Shown piece by piece: positions 52,720 to 62,155 of a stretch of DNA of 64,000 nucleotides; the first letter of the stretch is position 1, and each line of letters begins with the position of its first letter. This stretch comes from Streptomyces pseudovenezuelae (GTDB lineage Bacteria; Actinomycetota; Actinomycetes; Streptomycetales; Streptomycetaceae): contig NZ_KQ948145.1 in NCBI RefSeq assembly GCF_001513955.1, forward strand, positions 214,212-278,211. The letters run 5' to 3'. The notes under the pieces are model-generated. The model saw only the letters and a list, made by a program, of their open reading frames with translations. It made no database searches and was not told the DNA's origin. The position numbers were made by a program, and so were the translations under genes.

Positions 52720-53026
52720 CGGGCTGCTCCCGGGGCCTTGGGGGCGGGTCGGGAGGTGGTCATTGCGGGTTCTCCTTCGGGAGGGGCTTGCGAGGTGCCT
52801 CCGGCGGGACCGGAGGGGGGTGCCTGCGGCGGAATCCGGGGGTGCCTGCGGCGGGGGCCGGAGCGGTTGCCTGCGGCGGGGCCGGAGGAGCTGCTGAGGC
52901 GGTGTGTGCGGGTCGGCGGGGCGGTTTGCCACCGTGGGTGGAAGGTCGCGCCCACGACGGGTGGCTGCTCTCGCCCACGCCGGGTGGGCGGCCGTGCCTA
53001 CGGCGGGTGCGTGGTTCGGGTGCGGG
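52720..53026. repeat. 307-bp intergenic region with TGCCTGCGGCGG repeats
   Basis: Three exact TGCCTGCGGCGG copies start at 52821, 52843 and 52868. Near copies are at 52796 (TGCCTCCGGCGG) and 52995 (TGCCTACGGCGG). Spacing is 22-25 bp in the core, with CCGG(A)G between. Further imperfect CCCACG(A/C)CGGGTGG words lie at 52951-52987. No coding potential is convincing. The repeats separate the two halves of the polysaccharide-type locus. Confidence 0.7.
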
Positions 53027-54610
53027 TCAGCACGAGTCCTCCGCCCGGGCGTGGGCCGACGCTCTCGTCAGCTTGCGGGCCCCGTGGATCAGCAGGGCCA
53101 GGGCGCCGAGTCCGCAGGACAGGGTCTGGATGCCGCTCGCGCCCCAGAGGTCCACCAGGGCGTCCACCGGTGCGGCCAGGAAGCCGCAGCCCGGAAGGCG
53201 GGAGGCGAAGACCGCGGCCAAGGCGGTCGCCTGGGCCGTGGCAGCGGCGGTGAGGACCGCCCCGGGGGCGTGGGTGAAGCCGTGGACGGTGAGGAGGCGG
53301 GCGAGGAAGAGGAGGGCGCCCAGGGCAATGACCTGTGGGAGGGCTGCCGGTTCGGCCACGGCGGCGCCGGACAGGGCCGACAGCGCCGTCAGGGCGCACA
53401 GGTACAGGGCGAAGGTGCCGAGCAGCAGAGGGCGTACGGAGGCCGCGAAGTCCTCCAGCCCCCGGCTGACGGCCAGTTTGCGCCGGGCGCGTGCCGCGAA
53501 GAGGTGGGCGGACCAGGCCGCCGGGGCGCAGGACAGGGTGAGGGCGAGGAGCGGAGCCGTGGTCATGGGCCAGGCGGCGTCGGCGGCGCCCGTGGGGAGG
53601 GCGTCGGGGCCGCCGGTCACGGCCGCCGCGAGGAGGCCGTCGCCGAGGGTGGCGTAGGCGAGGAGCCAGTACGTCCAGGTGGAGGTGCCGGTGGTGGGTG
53701 CGCGGTCGGATGTGCCGAGGGGGCCGCGGGACAGGGCCGCGCGTACGGCCAGGGAAACGGCCAGGAAGCCCACCAGGGCGGCGACCAGCCGGGACTGACC
53801 GTCGGTGAGGCGGATGCCGGTCACCGTGGCCACGCAGAGGGCGCCGGGGAGGAGGGTGAGCAGGGCCCAGTCGGCGCGGGCCCCGGAGGTCTGCTCCGTC
53901 GTGGGCGGCGGGGGCGCCTCGCCGTCCCTCGGGACACGGGCGTACATCTCCTCCGCGAGGGAGAAGACGTCCCGGTGCCGGAAGCGGACGGCCGTGCGGT
54001 CGGTGACGCCGTGGGCCTCCAGGCCCGCCGCGATCTCCAGAGGGTCGACGGCCCGGGCGCACAGCTCGCGGTGACGGTGCATCAGGGCCTTCACCGGGTC
54101 GGCGGCGGAACGGCGGGCGGGGCCGGGGACGGTGGGCTTGCCGCCGGTGGAGATCTCGGGGGCGCGCGGGGTGGGCGCCGACGGGGCGTACGGGTCCGCG
54201 TGCTCGGAAGCGTCGATCGTGTGCGGGTCGACGTCGTCCGGCTCTACCGCTCGGGGCTCCTCGGAGGCGCCGGACGTCTTGGGTTCGCCGGACACACCGG
54301 AATCACCTGACACCTCGGGCTCGCCGGACGCCTCGGCCCCGCCAGGCGCGTCGGAGCCTCCGGAGACTGCGGCCTCACCGGACACCTCGGAGTCGCGCGA
54401 CGCCCCAGACGCACCGGGCACCTCGGGCCCACCGGTCGCCTTGGACCCGCCGGTCGCCTCAATGTCACCGCAACCCTCCCCGGACACCGAGGACTTACCG
54501 GAGCCGTCCCCGAAGACCTCGGCTCCCCTGCCCCCCTCCGGCGCCCCGGAGCCTTCCGCCGCGTCAGGAGTGCCCGGGGTGCCCGGGCGGTCGAGTCCCA
54601 CCTCGCTCAT
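53027..54610 (-). CDS. polytopic membrane protein with repetitive acidic N-terminus
   Basis: A 527-residue protein. Residues 1-120 are low complexity (VSGEPEVSGDSGVSGEP-like, Gly/Ser/Glu). Residues about 170-225 form a conserved soluble segment (ALMHRHRELCARAVDPLEIA, RFRHRDVFSLAEEMYARVP). About eight hydrophobic segments cover 248-515. The ATG overlaps the glycosyltransferase stop (ATGA), so the two are co-translated. It could be the export or scaffold partner of the glycosyltransferase, like PelG in Pel systems, but I see no direct sequence similarity to PelG. It is known otherwise only as a hypothetical integral membrane protein. Confidence 0.8.
   Translation of the reverse strand: MSEVGLDRPGTPGTPDAAEGSGAPEGGRGAEVFGDGSGKSSVSGEGCGDIEATGGSKATGGPEVPGASGASRDSEVSGEAAVSGGSDAPGGAEASGEPEVSGDSGVSGEPKTSGASEEPRAVEPDDVDPHTIDASEHADPYAPSAPTPRAPEISTGGKPTVPGPARRSAADPVKALMHRHRELCARAVDPLEIAAGLEAHGVTDRTAVRFRHRDVFSLAEEMYARVPRDGEAPPPPTTEQTSGARADWALLTLLPGALCVATVTGIRLTDGQSRLVAALVGFLAVSLAVRAALSRGPLGTSDRAPTTGTSTWTYWLLAYATLGDGLLAAAVTGGPDALPTGAADAAWPMTTAPLLALTLSCAPAAWSAHLFAARARRKLAVSRGLEDFAASVRPLLLGTFALYLCALTALSALSGAAVAEPAALPQVIALGALLFLARLLTVHGFTHAPGAVLTAAATAQATALAAVFASRLPGCGFLAAPVDALVDLWGASGIQTLSCGLGALALLIHGARKLTRASAHARAEDSC
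54243..54520. repeat. CCGGACACCTCGG-type repeats in the membrane-protein gene
   Basis: Short in-frame repeats (variants of CCGGACACCTCGG and GCCGGACGCCTCGG) code for the Gly/Ser/Glu-rich N-terminal stretch. They are likely variable in copy number. Confidence 0.7.
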
Positions 54611-56325
54611 CCGGTCGCTCCTTCCGGGGCGGCGAAGGGAGGCGTCGCGCTGACCGGGGGGCCCGCGGCCCAGCCGGGGCCACCGCGGGCCGCGAGACGG
54701 GTGCCGTGCTCGGTCCTGTGCTCCGTCCAGCGGCCGGGTACATGGGCCTCGGCGGGGGCGGCGAAGGGCAGGGGCTCACCGGTGCCGTCCAGGACGACCC
54801 GGCGGACGGGGGTGTGCGAGACGATCTCCAGGTAAATGCCGTGAAATGCCGTGATGTTCTGTTCCACGGTGAACAGTTCGAGCGCTCGGGCGCGTGCGGC
54901 GGCGCCCAGGCGTTCACGGCGCTCGGGGTCGCGCAGCAGCGTGACGCACGCCTCCGCGAGCGCCTTCGGATTGCGGGGCGGGACGACGAGCCCGGTGCCG
55001 CCGATGACCTCCACGACCGCGCCGACGTCGGTGGACACCGTGGCCCGGCCGCAGAACATGGCTTCGACGAGGGTGATCGGGAAGCCCTCGACGACGCTGG
55101 ACAGGACGGTGACCGCACCCGAGGCGTAGGCATCGGCGAGCGTCGGCACCTCGGGCCCGCCGATCTCCTCGAAGCGGACGGGGTTGTCACCGACGGCGTG
55201 CAGGCCCTCCGCCTCGTCGGGGAAGAGCTGCGCGGCCAGCGCCTTGCAGTGCCCGAGGTAGGCCGCGCCCTCGGCACCGGTGGGCGCGCCGACGATTCTC
55301 AGCCGGGTCTTGGGCTCCTCCTTGCGGACCTCGGCGAAGGCGTGCAGCAGCGAGATCAGGTCCTTGGCGGGTTCGACCCGGCCGACCCAGACCAGGGTGT
55401 CCGGGTCCACGCACTCGGCGGACTCGCCCACCTCCGTGAAGCGGGTGGCGTCCATGCCCGGGTAGACCGTGCGCAGCTTCTCGCGGTCGGCGCCGCAGCG
55501 CTCCTGCCAGCGGCGGGCGTGGGTGTTGCCGGGTGTGACGACCGCCGCCCGCCGGTAGGTCTCGGTGGCGAGCCGGCCGTGGAAGGCGGTGAGCAGGGTC
55601 CGTACGGCGGGCGGGGACTCGGTGTCGGCCAGGTAGTGCGTGCGCAGTCGCACCCCGTACTCCGTGACCAGCAGCGGCACACCGCAGAAGTGGTGCGCGA
55701 GGAGCCCGGGCAGGGCGGCCGGTCCGCCGGAGGTCGCGTGGCACAGGTCGACCGCGCCGAGGCCGTCGTCCTCGTACCAGTCGAGCGACAGGGGGCGCAG
55801 GGCGCGCTCCAGGTGGCCGGCCACGGTGAGCAGTTCCGGTACCCGCGCCGCGCGCGCCGTCTGCCGGGCGCCGGGCGCACGACAGGCGCGCTCCAACGCG
55901 CGTACGGCGGTCTCGGAGCGGAGCGCTCCCACCAGCCCGCCCTCGTCGCGGGCGAGTTCGGCGAGTCCGTACAGGGCGCTGGCGAAACGGTCCGCCTCAG
56001 CGGCCGACGACTCCCCCGAGGCGTCGCCGACCGCCCCCTCGCACAGTGCGGACGCCAATGCGCCGTACCACTCGGCGAACCGGCGGCGCGCGCGCCGCCC
56101 GTACACGACGCCGTCGTCCTCCGCGGTCCACAGCGGGGCGGTGATGACCCTGCCGACCTGCGGTGGCAGGTGGACCCAGCCCTCGTCCTCCTGGTGCTCG
56201 CTGCGGCTGAGCGCGTAGATGTCGAACTCGTGCTGCTCGAGCCCGCGCACGAGCCGGTCGCACCAGAGTCTGGCGTCACCGCTCACATATGGATAGCCAC
56301 CCTCCGTAAGCAGTCCTATGCGCAC
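54607..56325 (-). CDS. GT4 glycosyltransferase with DUF3492 domain (PelF-like)
   Basis: A 572-residue cytoplasmic glycosyltransferase. The N-terminal DUF3492-type domain starts RIGLLTEGGYPYVSGDARLWCDRL and includes HATSGGPAALPGLLAHHFCGVPLLVTEYGVRLR. The GT4 domain follows (VGRVEPAKDLISLLHAFAEV; VEGFPITLVEAMFCGRATVSTDVGA with the EX7E motif). This domain pair defines PelF, the UDP-GlcNAc/GalNAc-using polymerase of Pel polysaccharide. A C-terminal 70-residue Pro/Ala-rich tail is extra. GTG at 56325 is set by the family N-terminus. It heads the polysaccharide-type cluster. Confidence 0.87.
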   Translation of the reverse strand: MRIGLLTEGGYPYVSGDARLWCDRLVRGLEQHEFDIYALSRSEHQEDEGWVHLPPQVGRVITAPLWTAEDDGVVYGRRARRRFAEWYGALASALCEGAVGDASGESSAAEADRFASALYGLAELARDEGGLVGALRSETAVRALERACRAPGARQTARAARVPELLTVAGHLERALRPLSLDWYEDDGLGAVDLCHATSGGPAALPGLLAHHFCGVPLLVTEYGVRLRTHYLADTESPPAVRTLLTAFHGRLATETYRRAAVVTPGNTHARRWQERCGADREKLRTVYPGMDATRFTEVGESAECVDPDTLVWVGRVEPAKDLISLLHAFAEVRKEEPKTRLRIVGAPTGAEGAAYLGHCKALAAQLFPDEAEGLHAVGDNPVRFEEIGGPEVPTLADAYASGAVTVLSSVVEGFPITLVEAMFCGRATVSTDVGAVVEVIGGTGLVVPPRNPKALAEACVTLLRDPERRERLGAAARARALELFTVEQNITAFHGIYLEIVSHTPVRRVVLDGTGEPLPFAAPAEAHVPGRWTEHRTEHGTRLAARGGPGWAAGPPVSATPPFAAPEGATG

Positions 56326-56515
56326 GAGTGCACCCCCGATCTCCCGTATGAGGAGCCGCCGTTGGCTCGGCGGCTCGCAGCGGGACGAAGGTATGCGGAC
56401 AAGGCGGTGGCGCGACGGACGGTTGTCCATCGCGCCACCAGAAGGGGTGAACGCTCGTAACTTTCCGGTGCGGGTCGCGTTCGGTCGCGCTAAGAGATCA
56501 CCCGGACACGGAACG

Positions 56516-58108
56516 TCAGGTCACGGCCACTTCCCGCCGTTCCGCCCGGCGCCGGGCCGCGATCCGCGGATCGAGCGCCGGTACGGCGGCCAGCAACTGC
56601 CTTGTGTACGGGTCCCGGGGGCTGTCGTAGACCTCGTCGGCCGGGCCCTGTTCGACGATCCGGCCGTGCCGCATCACGGCGACGCGGTCGCTGACCTGGC
56701 GTACGACGGCGAGGTCGTGCGCGACGAACACCAGCGCGAGTCCGAGCTCCCGCTGCAGCTCACCGAGCAGGGCCACCACCTGGGCCTGGGTGGTGACATC
56801 GAGGGCGGAGACCGGTTCGTCGCAGACGATGACGCGCGGGTCGGCCGCGAGCGCCCGGGCGATGCCCACGCGCTGGCGCTGGCCGCCGCTGAACTCGTGC
56901 GGGTAGCGGTCGTAGTGCGCCCCTTCGAGCCCCACGCGCTCCAGGAGCTCCCGCACGCGCCCCCTGATCCGCTTCTCGTCCCTCTCGCCCCGCGCGCGGA
57001 GCGGGTCGGCGATGGACTCGCCCACGCTGCGGCGGGGGTTGAGGGAGGAGACGGGGTCCTGGAAGACCATCTGCACGGCCGGGTCGACGCCCACGCGCGC
57101 GTGGCCGTCGTGGCGGACCTCCCCCGCCGTCGGCTCCAGCAGGCCGACCAGCATCCGCCCCAGGGTGGTCTTGCCGCTGCCGCTCTCACCGACGACGCCG
57201 AGGGTCTCGCCCCGGCGGACGGTCAGCGAGACGTCGTCGACGGCCGCGAAGGCCCTCTTGCCGCGGCCGAACTCGCGTCGCAGGCCCTTCGCTTCGAGGA
57301 CCACCTCGCCGGGCGCCGGGGAAGGTGTCCGCGGGGCGTCCACGCGCGGTACCGCGGCGAGCAGTTCGCGGGTGTACGCCTGTCCCGGCGCCCCGAGCAC
57401 CGCGGCGACCGGCCCCCGCTCGACCGCGCGGCCGTGCCGCATGACCAGGACGTCGTCGACGCTGCCGGCGGCGACGCCCACGTCGTGCGTGACGAGCAGC
57501 AGGCCCATGCCGGTCTCCTGGCGCAGCGTGTGCAGCAGGTCGAGGATCTGGGCCTGGACGGTCACGTCGAGCGCGGTCGTCGGCTCGTCGGCGATCAGCA
57601 GACGGGGCTCGCAGGCCAGTGCCATCGCGATGAGGGCGCGCTGGCGCATGCCGCCGCTGAACTCGTGCGGACGGGACCGGGACCGCCGTACGGCGTCCGG
57701 GATGCCGACCCGGTCCAGCACCTCCACGGCACGCGCGCGTGCCGCTCGTCGCGACACACGCGTGTGCACGCGGTACACCTCGGCGATCTGGTCGCCGATC
57801 GCGTAGTACGGGTCCAGGGACGACAGCGGGTCCTGGAAGACCATCGCGGCCTTCGCGCCCCGCAGCCGCCGCAGTTCGTCGTCCGACGCCCGCTGTACGT
57901 CCACTCCGGCGACCTCGACGGAGCCGCCCACGCGCGCGCCCGTGCCGCGGTGCAGCCCGAGCAGGGCCGAGGCGACGGTGGACTTGCCGGAGCCGGACTC
58001 GCCGACCAGGGCGAGGGCCGCGCCCTGCTCCAGGCGGAAGGAGAGGCCGTCGACGGCGCGCAGGTCGCCGAAGCCGACGGTCAGGTCCGTGACATGGACG
58101 AGACTCAT
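56516..58108 (-). CDS. oligopeptide ABC transporter, fused DppD-DppF ATPase
   Basis: A 530-residue protein with two full ABC domains in one chain. Half 1: [29 protein letters not shown]. Half 2: [29 protein letters not shown]. Both carry the oligo/dipeptide-family C-terminal signatures ([14 protein letters not shown] and [13 protein letters not shown]). This replaces the usual separate DppD and DppF. It overlaps the DppB permease gene by four bases and is the last gene of the operon. Confidence 0.93.
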   Translation of the reverse strand: MSLVHVTDLTVGFGDLRAVDGLSFRLEQGAALALVGESGSGKSTVASALLGLHRGTGARVGGSVEVAGVDVQRASDDELRRLRGAKAAMVFQDPLSSLDPYYAIGDQIAEVYRVHTRVSRRAARARAVEVLDRVGIPDAVRRSRSRPHEFSGGMRQRALIAMALACEPRLLIADEPTTALDVTVQAQILDLLHTLRQETGMGLLLVTHDVGVAAGSVDDVLVMRHGRAVERGPVAAVLGAPGQAYTRELLAAVPRVDAPRTPSPAPGEVVLEAKGLRREFGRGKRAFAAVDDVSLTVRRGETLGVVGESGSGKTTLGRMLVGLLEPTAGEVRHDGHARVGVDPAVQMVFQDPVSSLNPRRSVGESIADPLRARGERDEKRIRGRVRELLERVGLEGAHYDRYPHEFSGGQRQRVGIARALAADPRVIVCDEPVSALDVTTQAQVVALLGELQRELGLALVFVAHDLAVVRQVSDRVAVMRHGRIVEQGPADEVYDSPRDPYTRQLLAAVPALDPRIAARRRAERREVAVT

Positions 58109-59103
58109 GCGAGCACCACCCGTCGGTCGGCCACCGCGTACAGGACGTCCGCGACGGCGTTGGCGAGCACCACGAAGAAGCCGATGACCAGGACCATGCC
58201 GACGACGACCGGCAGGTCGATGACGGTCACGGCGTGGACCAGTTCCTGGCCGATGCCGGGCAGGCCGAACAGCGATTCGACGAGGACGGCCCCGCCGACC
58301 GCGCTGCCGAAGTCGTTGGCGTTCAGGGCGATGATCGGGGCCAGGGCGCCGCGCAGGGCGTGCCGACCGACGATCGACCGCTCGCCGACGCCGTAGGCCC
58401 GAAAGGTGCGGATGTGGTCCTCGGCGAGCGTCTCCAGCATCGACGCGCGGGTCAGCCGGGCGAAGTAGGCCGCCTCGCCCAGGGCGAGGGTGACCCAGGG
58501 CAGCAGCAGGCCCCACATCCACTGCTCGGGATCGTCGGCGAAGGGGACGTACTCCGGGAAGGGCAGCAGTTCCAGCTGTCCGCAGACCACGATCATCAGG
58601 ACCAGGCCGATGACGAACACGGGCGTGGCGACCCCGGCGAGCGTGATGCCGGTCAGCGCGCGCTCGGTGAACCGGCCGCGCCGCCAGGCGGAGAGCACGC
58701 CGGTACCGACGCCCAGCAGCAGCCAGAGCACCATCGCGCCGACCACCAGCGACAGGCTGACGGGCAGCTTGTCCAGGATGATCCGCGTGACCTGCTGGTC
58801 GCTCTGGTACGACAGCCCGAGGCAGGGCGCCGGGCAGTGCTCGACGGAGGTGCCGGTGGAGTAGTCGTGGCCGGCGACGATGCCCTGGAGGAAGTGCCAG
58901 TAGCGCAGGTACAGCGGGTCGTCGAGCCGGAGCTGCTGAGCCACCTGGTGCACCTGCTCCGGCGAGCAGCGCGGGCCGCAGGTGATCTGGGCGACGTTGC
59001 CGGGGGTGGCGTAGAAGACGACGTAGATGATCACCGAGAGGGCGAGCAGGGTGAGTACGGCGCTCACCGCCCGGCGCAGGGCGAACGCGGTGAAGCCGCT
59101 CAT
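58105..59103 (-). CDS. oligopeptide ABC transporter permease, DppB type
   Basis: A 332-residue permease with about six helices. Helix 1 lies in AVSAVLTLLALSVIIYVVFY. The Cys-containing extracellular loop (QITCGPRCSPEQV, CPAPCLG) is typical of actinobacterial OppB/DppB proteins. The EAA-type loop is ASMLETLAEDHIRTFRAYGVG. Both ends overlap neighbours by four bases. Confidence 0.92.
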   Translation of the reverse strand: MSGFTAFALRRAVSAVLTLLALSVIIYVVFYATPGNVAQITCGPRCSPEQVHQVAQQLRLDDPLYLRYWHFLQGIVAGHDYSTGTSVEHCPAPCLGLSYQSDQQVTRIILDKLPVSLSLVVGAMVLWLLLGVGTGVLSAWRRGRFTERALTGITLAGVATPVFVIGLVLMIVVCGQLELLPFPEYVPFADDPEQWMWGLLLPWVTLALGEAAYFARLTRASMLETLAEDHIRTFRAYGVGERSIVGRHALRGALAPIIALNANDFGSAVGGAVLVESLFGLPGIGQELVHAVTVIDLPVVVGMVLVIGFFVVLANAVADVLYAVADRRVVLA

Positions 59104-60164
59104 GCGGTGCCCTCCCTGGCGGTCTCGGGCTCATGGACCTTGGGCTCGTCGCCGTCGAGGTTGCCGGCCTCGGACAGGTCGGCCTTGGACTCCTGCCTGC
59201 GGCCCGTGCCGATGCGCAGCCGGGAGGCCGCGCGGGGGTCGAGGGCGGTGCGGACACCGTCGCCGAGGACGGTGAGCGCGAGGACGGTGACGAACAGCGC
59301 GGCGGCGGGCAGCAGCAGGTACTGCGGGGCCGCCTGGTACCAGACGTCGGCCGAGGTGAGCATCTGTCCCCACGACGGGGTGGGCGGCCTGACGCCGACG
59401 CCGAGGAAGGACAGGGACGCCTCGATGCCGATGTTGGCGGGCACCATGAGGGCCGCGTAGGTGATCACGGGCGCGGCGAGACCGGGCAGCAGTTCCCGGC
59501 GGGCGATCCGCAGGGTGCCCCAGCCGCTGAGCCGGGCGGCGGCCACGTAGTCGAGCTCCTTGAGGGTGAGGGTCTGGGCGCGCGCGATCTTGCCGATCGT
59601 GCCCCAGGCGACGAAGCCGATGATGAGCGCGACCAGGACCGGCCTGGGGAAGCTGCCCGGCACGATGGCCAGCAGCGCCAAGGCCATGATCATCAAAGGC
59701 ATGGCCACGATGATGTCGGTGACCCGGCTCAACAGTTGATCAACCCATCGGTTGCCGAGCGCGGCCGCGACGCCGACCACGACACCGAGGAAGACCTGTA
59801 CGGCGGTCGCGGCCAGGGCGACGCCCAGGGAGACCCGGGCGCCGTACACGAGCCGTGCGAACAGGTCGCGTCCGGTCTGGGGCTCGACGCCGAGCCAGTG
59901 GTCCCCGCTGACGCCGCCGAAGGACCCGATGGGCACGCCTCCGCGCGCGGAGTCGATCAGGGAGGGGTGGTAGGTGGTCGGGTCCTGGCCCTCCAGCGCG
60001 GTGAGCAGGGGCGCCGCGAGGGCGACCAGGACGAGCAGTGCGACGACGACGGCCGCGACCATGGCGGCGCGCTGCGCCCGCAGCCGACGCCAGAACTGAC
60101 GGGCCCCCGAGGCCCCCGGGACGGCTGCCCCGGGGACCTCGGTGGCGACAAGTGCCTCGCTCAT
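59100..60164 (-). CDS. oligopeptide ABC transporter permease, DppC type
   Basis: A 354-residue permease. The N-terminal cytoplasmic part is followed by a first helix (MVAAVVVALLVLVALAAPLL). The DPTTYHPS...HWLGVEPQTGRDLFARLVYGARVSL stretch is the OppC_N signature, and the EAA loop is TLKELDYVAAARLSGWGTLRIARREL. ATG at 60164 follows the binding-protein stop by four bases. The C-terminus has an extra acidic tail. Confidence 0.92.
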   Translation of the reverse strand: MSEALVATEVPGAAVPGASGARQFWRRLRAQRAAMVAAVVVALLVLVALAAPLLTALEGQDPTTYHPSLIDSARGGVPIGSFGGVSGDHWLGVEPQTGRDLFARLVYGARVSLGVALAATAVQVFLGVVVGVAAALGNRWVDQLLSRVTDIIVAMPLMIMALALLAIVPGSFPRPVLVALIIGFVAWGTIGKIARAQTLTLKELDYVAAARLSGWGTLRIARRELLPGLAAPVITYAALMVPANIGIEASLSFLGVGVRPPTPSWGQMLTSADVWYQAAPQYLLLPAAALFVTVLALTVLGDGVRTALDPRAASRLRIGTGRRQESKADLSEAGNLDGDEPKVHEPETAREGTA

Positions 60165-60168
60165 CGGG

Positions 60169-61887
60169 TTACTTGACCGCGACCTGCGAGATGTCCAGAA
60201 CACCGGTCCAGTCGCTGATCACGACGTTCTTGATGTCCTTGCCGTACAGGCGCTTGTAGACCGGGTGGAACAGCGGGACGGTCAGTGCCTGTTCGCCGAT
60301 CTTCTTGTCCAGTGCACCCCATCGCTTGGCGGCGGCGTCAAGATCGGTCAACTTGTTGATCGCGTCGATCTCGGCATTGACCGACTTGTCGTCGAGCAGG
60401 CCCGTGTTGAAGTTCGCGCCGTCCTTGACGATCTGCCGGCCGTCGAAGATCGGGGCGAGGAAGGGACCGCCGGAGGGCCAGTCGGCACCCCAGTGGGCGA
60501 GGAAGAAGCCCGGCTCGGTCTTCACGCTGTGGACCGTGTCCGAGTAGTCGTTCTCCTCAAGGCCCTGGAGCTTGACCGTGATGCCGGCCTTCTTGAGCGC
60601 GTCCTGGACGGCGGTCGCGATCTCGGGGCTGGTCTCGAAGTCCTTGGCGTTGGAGTGCGTCAGGGTGACCGTCAGCCCGTTCGGGTGGCCGGCCTCCTTC
60701 AGCAGCTCCTTGGCCTTCGCCGCGTTGCCCGTCGCACCCGCCGGGAAGAGGTCGTACGGCTCGTAGCCGAATGACTTCTGGTTCGGCAGGAAGGTGGTGG
60801 CGGACTCGGCGAGCGCGCTGCCGCCGGCCGCGTTGACCACGGAGGAGCGGTCGATGGCGTACGAGATCGCCTGCCGCACCCTGACGTCGTCGAACGGCTT
60901 GACCCTCGGGTTGAACGCTATGTAGTTGGTGTAGCCGAAGTGGCCGGTGCCCACGCGGGACGCGAGCTCCTTGTCGCCCGTCACCTTGGCGAGTTCGGCC
61001 GGGCCGAGGTTGGTGTCCGTGGTGACCGCGGCCGCGTCCGCCCCTTGGGACGCCGACAGCCGCTGGTTGATCACCGACGAGTCGAGCCCGGACTTGACGT
61101 CGATCCGGTCCGGGTACGCCTTGCGCTCGGCGTCCGTCGAGGCGGACCAGTACGTGTTGCGCTCCAGGACGAGACGCTCACCGTCGTTCTGGTTCGAGAC
61201 GACCTTGTACGGCCCGGACGAGACCGGGTGCTCCTCGTACTTCGTGCCGGTGTCCTTGGCCTTGGGGACCGGCGTGAACTGCGTCTGCGTGGCCAGGTAC
61301 GGGAACTCGCCCTCGGGCTTGTTCAGGTGGAAGACGAGGGTGCGCTCGTCCGGCGTCCCGATCGCCGCGAGGCCCTTCTTGTCCTTGTACGGCCCCTGGT
61401 AGTCGGCCGCGCCGACCAGCCAGTCCCGCAGATAGGGGGCGCCGCCGGAGAGTTCGGGCGCGAAGGAGCGCTCGATGCCGTACTTGATGTCGGCCGAGGT
61501 GATCGCGGTGCCGTCCTCGTACTTGAGGCCCTTCTTCAGGGTGTACGTCCACACGGTCGCGTCCTTGCTGGGGCGCCCGGTGTCGGTGGCGAGGTCGGGG
61601 ACGACCTTGGCACCGGCGGCGCCGTCCTCGCGGTTGCGGGTGGTGAGGGTGCGGAAGACGAGCGAGGGGACGTTGCCGCCGCCCGAGGTGTAGAGGCGGG
61701 CCGGGTCGAAGTCCTGCTGCGGGTTGGCGTTCAGGACCGTCAGGGTGCCGCCCTTGTGGGGCGTGGAGTCACCACCGGAGCTCTTGGCATCGTTGTCCGC
61801 AGGGCCGCAGGCGGCGGCGCCCGCTGCCAGAACCAGGCTTACGGATACCGCGGCCACACGGCGCGCTGTGAGGGACGGGTGACGCAT
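60169..61887 (-). CDS. oligopeptide-binding lipoprotein (SBP family 5)
   Basis: A 572-residue extracellular solute-binding protein. The signal sequence with RR near the start ends in the lipobox AGAAACG. The family-5 pattern is clear: GGTLTVLNANPQQDFDP, VPDLATDTGRPSKDATVWTYTLKKGLKYEDG and VRQAISYAIDR. Substrates could be peptides, nickel or other metal chelates. It is the first structural gene of the operon and lies behind a leader with a cysteine-containing small ORF and hairpins. The ATG at 61887 has AGAGG nine bases upstream. Confidence 0.92.
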   Translation of the reverse strand: MRHPSLTARRVAAVSVSLVLAAGAAACGPADNDAKSSGGDSTPHKGGTLTVLNANPQQDFDPARLYTSGGGNVPSLVFRTLTTRNREDGAAGAKVVPDLATDTGRPSKDATVWTYTLKKGLKYEDGTAITSADIKYGIERSFAPELSGGAPYLRDWLVGAADYQGPYKDKKGLAAIGTPDERTLVFHLNKPEGEFPYLATQTQFTPVPKAKDTGTKYEEHPVSSGPYKVVSNQNDGERLVLERNTYWSASTDAERKAYPDRIDVKSGLDSSVINQRLSASQGADAAAVTTDTNLGPAELAKVTGDKELASRVGTGHFGYTNYIAFNPRVKPFDDVRVRQAISYAIDRSSVVNAAGGSALAESATTFLPNQKSFGYEPYDLFPAGATGNAAKAKELLKEAGHPNGLTVTLTHSNAKDFETSPEIATAVQDALKKAGITVKLQGLEENDYSDTVHSVKTEPGFFLAHWGADWPSGGPFLAPIFDGRQIVKDGANFNTGLLDDKSVNAEIDAINKLTDLDAAAKRWGALDKKIGEQALTVPLFHPVYKRLYGKDIKNVVISDWTGVLDISQVAVK

Positions 61888-61911
61888 CGGAGACGACCTC
61901 TCGCATGACGT

Positions 61912-61928
61912 GTCTCGAATGACGAGAC
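61912..61928 (-). promoter_or_regulatory. hairpin near the ribosome binding site of the binding-protein gene
   Basis: GTCTCG (61912-61917) and CGAGAC (61923-61928) flank AATGA, 25-41 bp upstream of the ATG, in the leader that follows the small ORF. It could mask or expose the AGAGG site. Confidence 0.4.
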
Positions 61929-61992
61929 GGATTGCCGAAGGGTGAGACGAAAGTGGACAGACGTCTGCCCCGGCGTCGGGTCGTCGGAAAGG

Positions 61993-62011
61993 CCGTGACC
62001 TCAGGTCACGG
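61993..62011. promoter_or_regulatory. perfect palindrome in the peptide-ABC leader
   Basis: CCGTGACC and GGTCACGG flank TCA. It lies between the stop of the small Cys ORF and the binding-protein gene. It can be an operator for a regulator or an RNA hairpin in the attenuator region. Confidence 0.55.
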
Positions 62012-62052
62012 AAAAATGCGGGATTCGCGACGCGCGCGCCTGGGGGCGGGCG

Positions 62053-62148
62053 TCAGCGACAGAGGATGTCGGCCACGCAGAGCGGGGTCACGCCGATGAG
62101 CGCCAGCTGAATCGCGGCGCTGCTCTCGACGGCATGACTGGACCACAT
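62053..62148 (-). CDS. leaderless cysteine-containing leader peptide
   Basis: A 31-residue small ORF, MWSSHAVESS with LCVADILCR at its end. The ATG is at the predicted transcription start: -35 TTGACA (62179-62184), 17-bp spacer and -10 CATATT (62156-62161) end seven bases before it. G or C fills most third positions. This form and place resemble the Ms4533A-type cysteine-responsive leader peptides ahead of ABC transporters in actinobacteria. The Cys codons near the end would stall ribosomes when cysteine is short. It is too short for routine gene finders. Confidence 0.65.
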   Translation of the reverse strand: MWSSHAVESSAAIQLALIGVTPLCVADILCR

Positions 62149-62155
62149 GGGCAGA

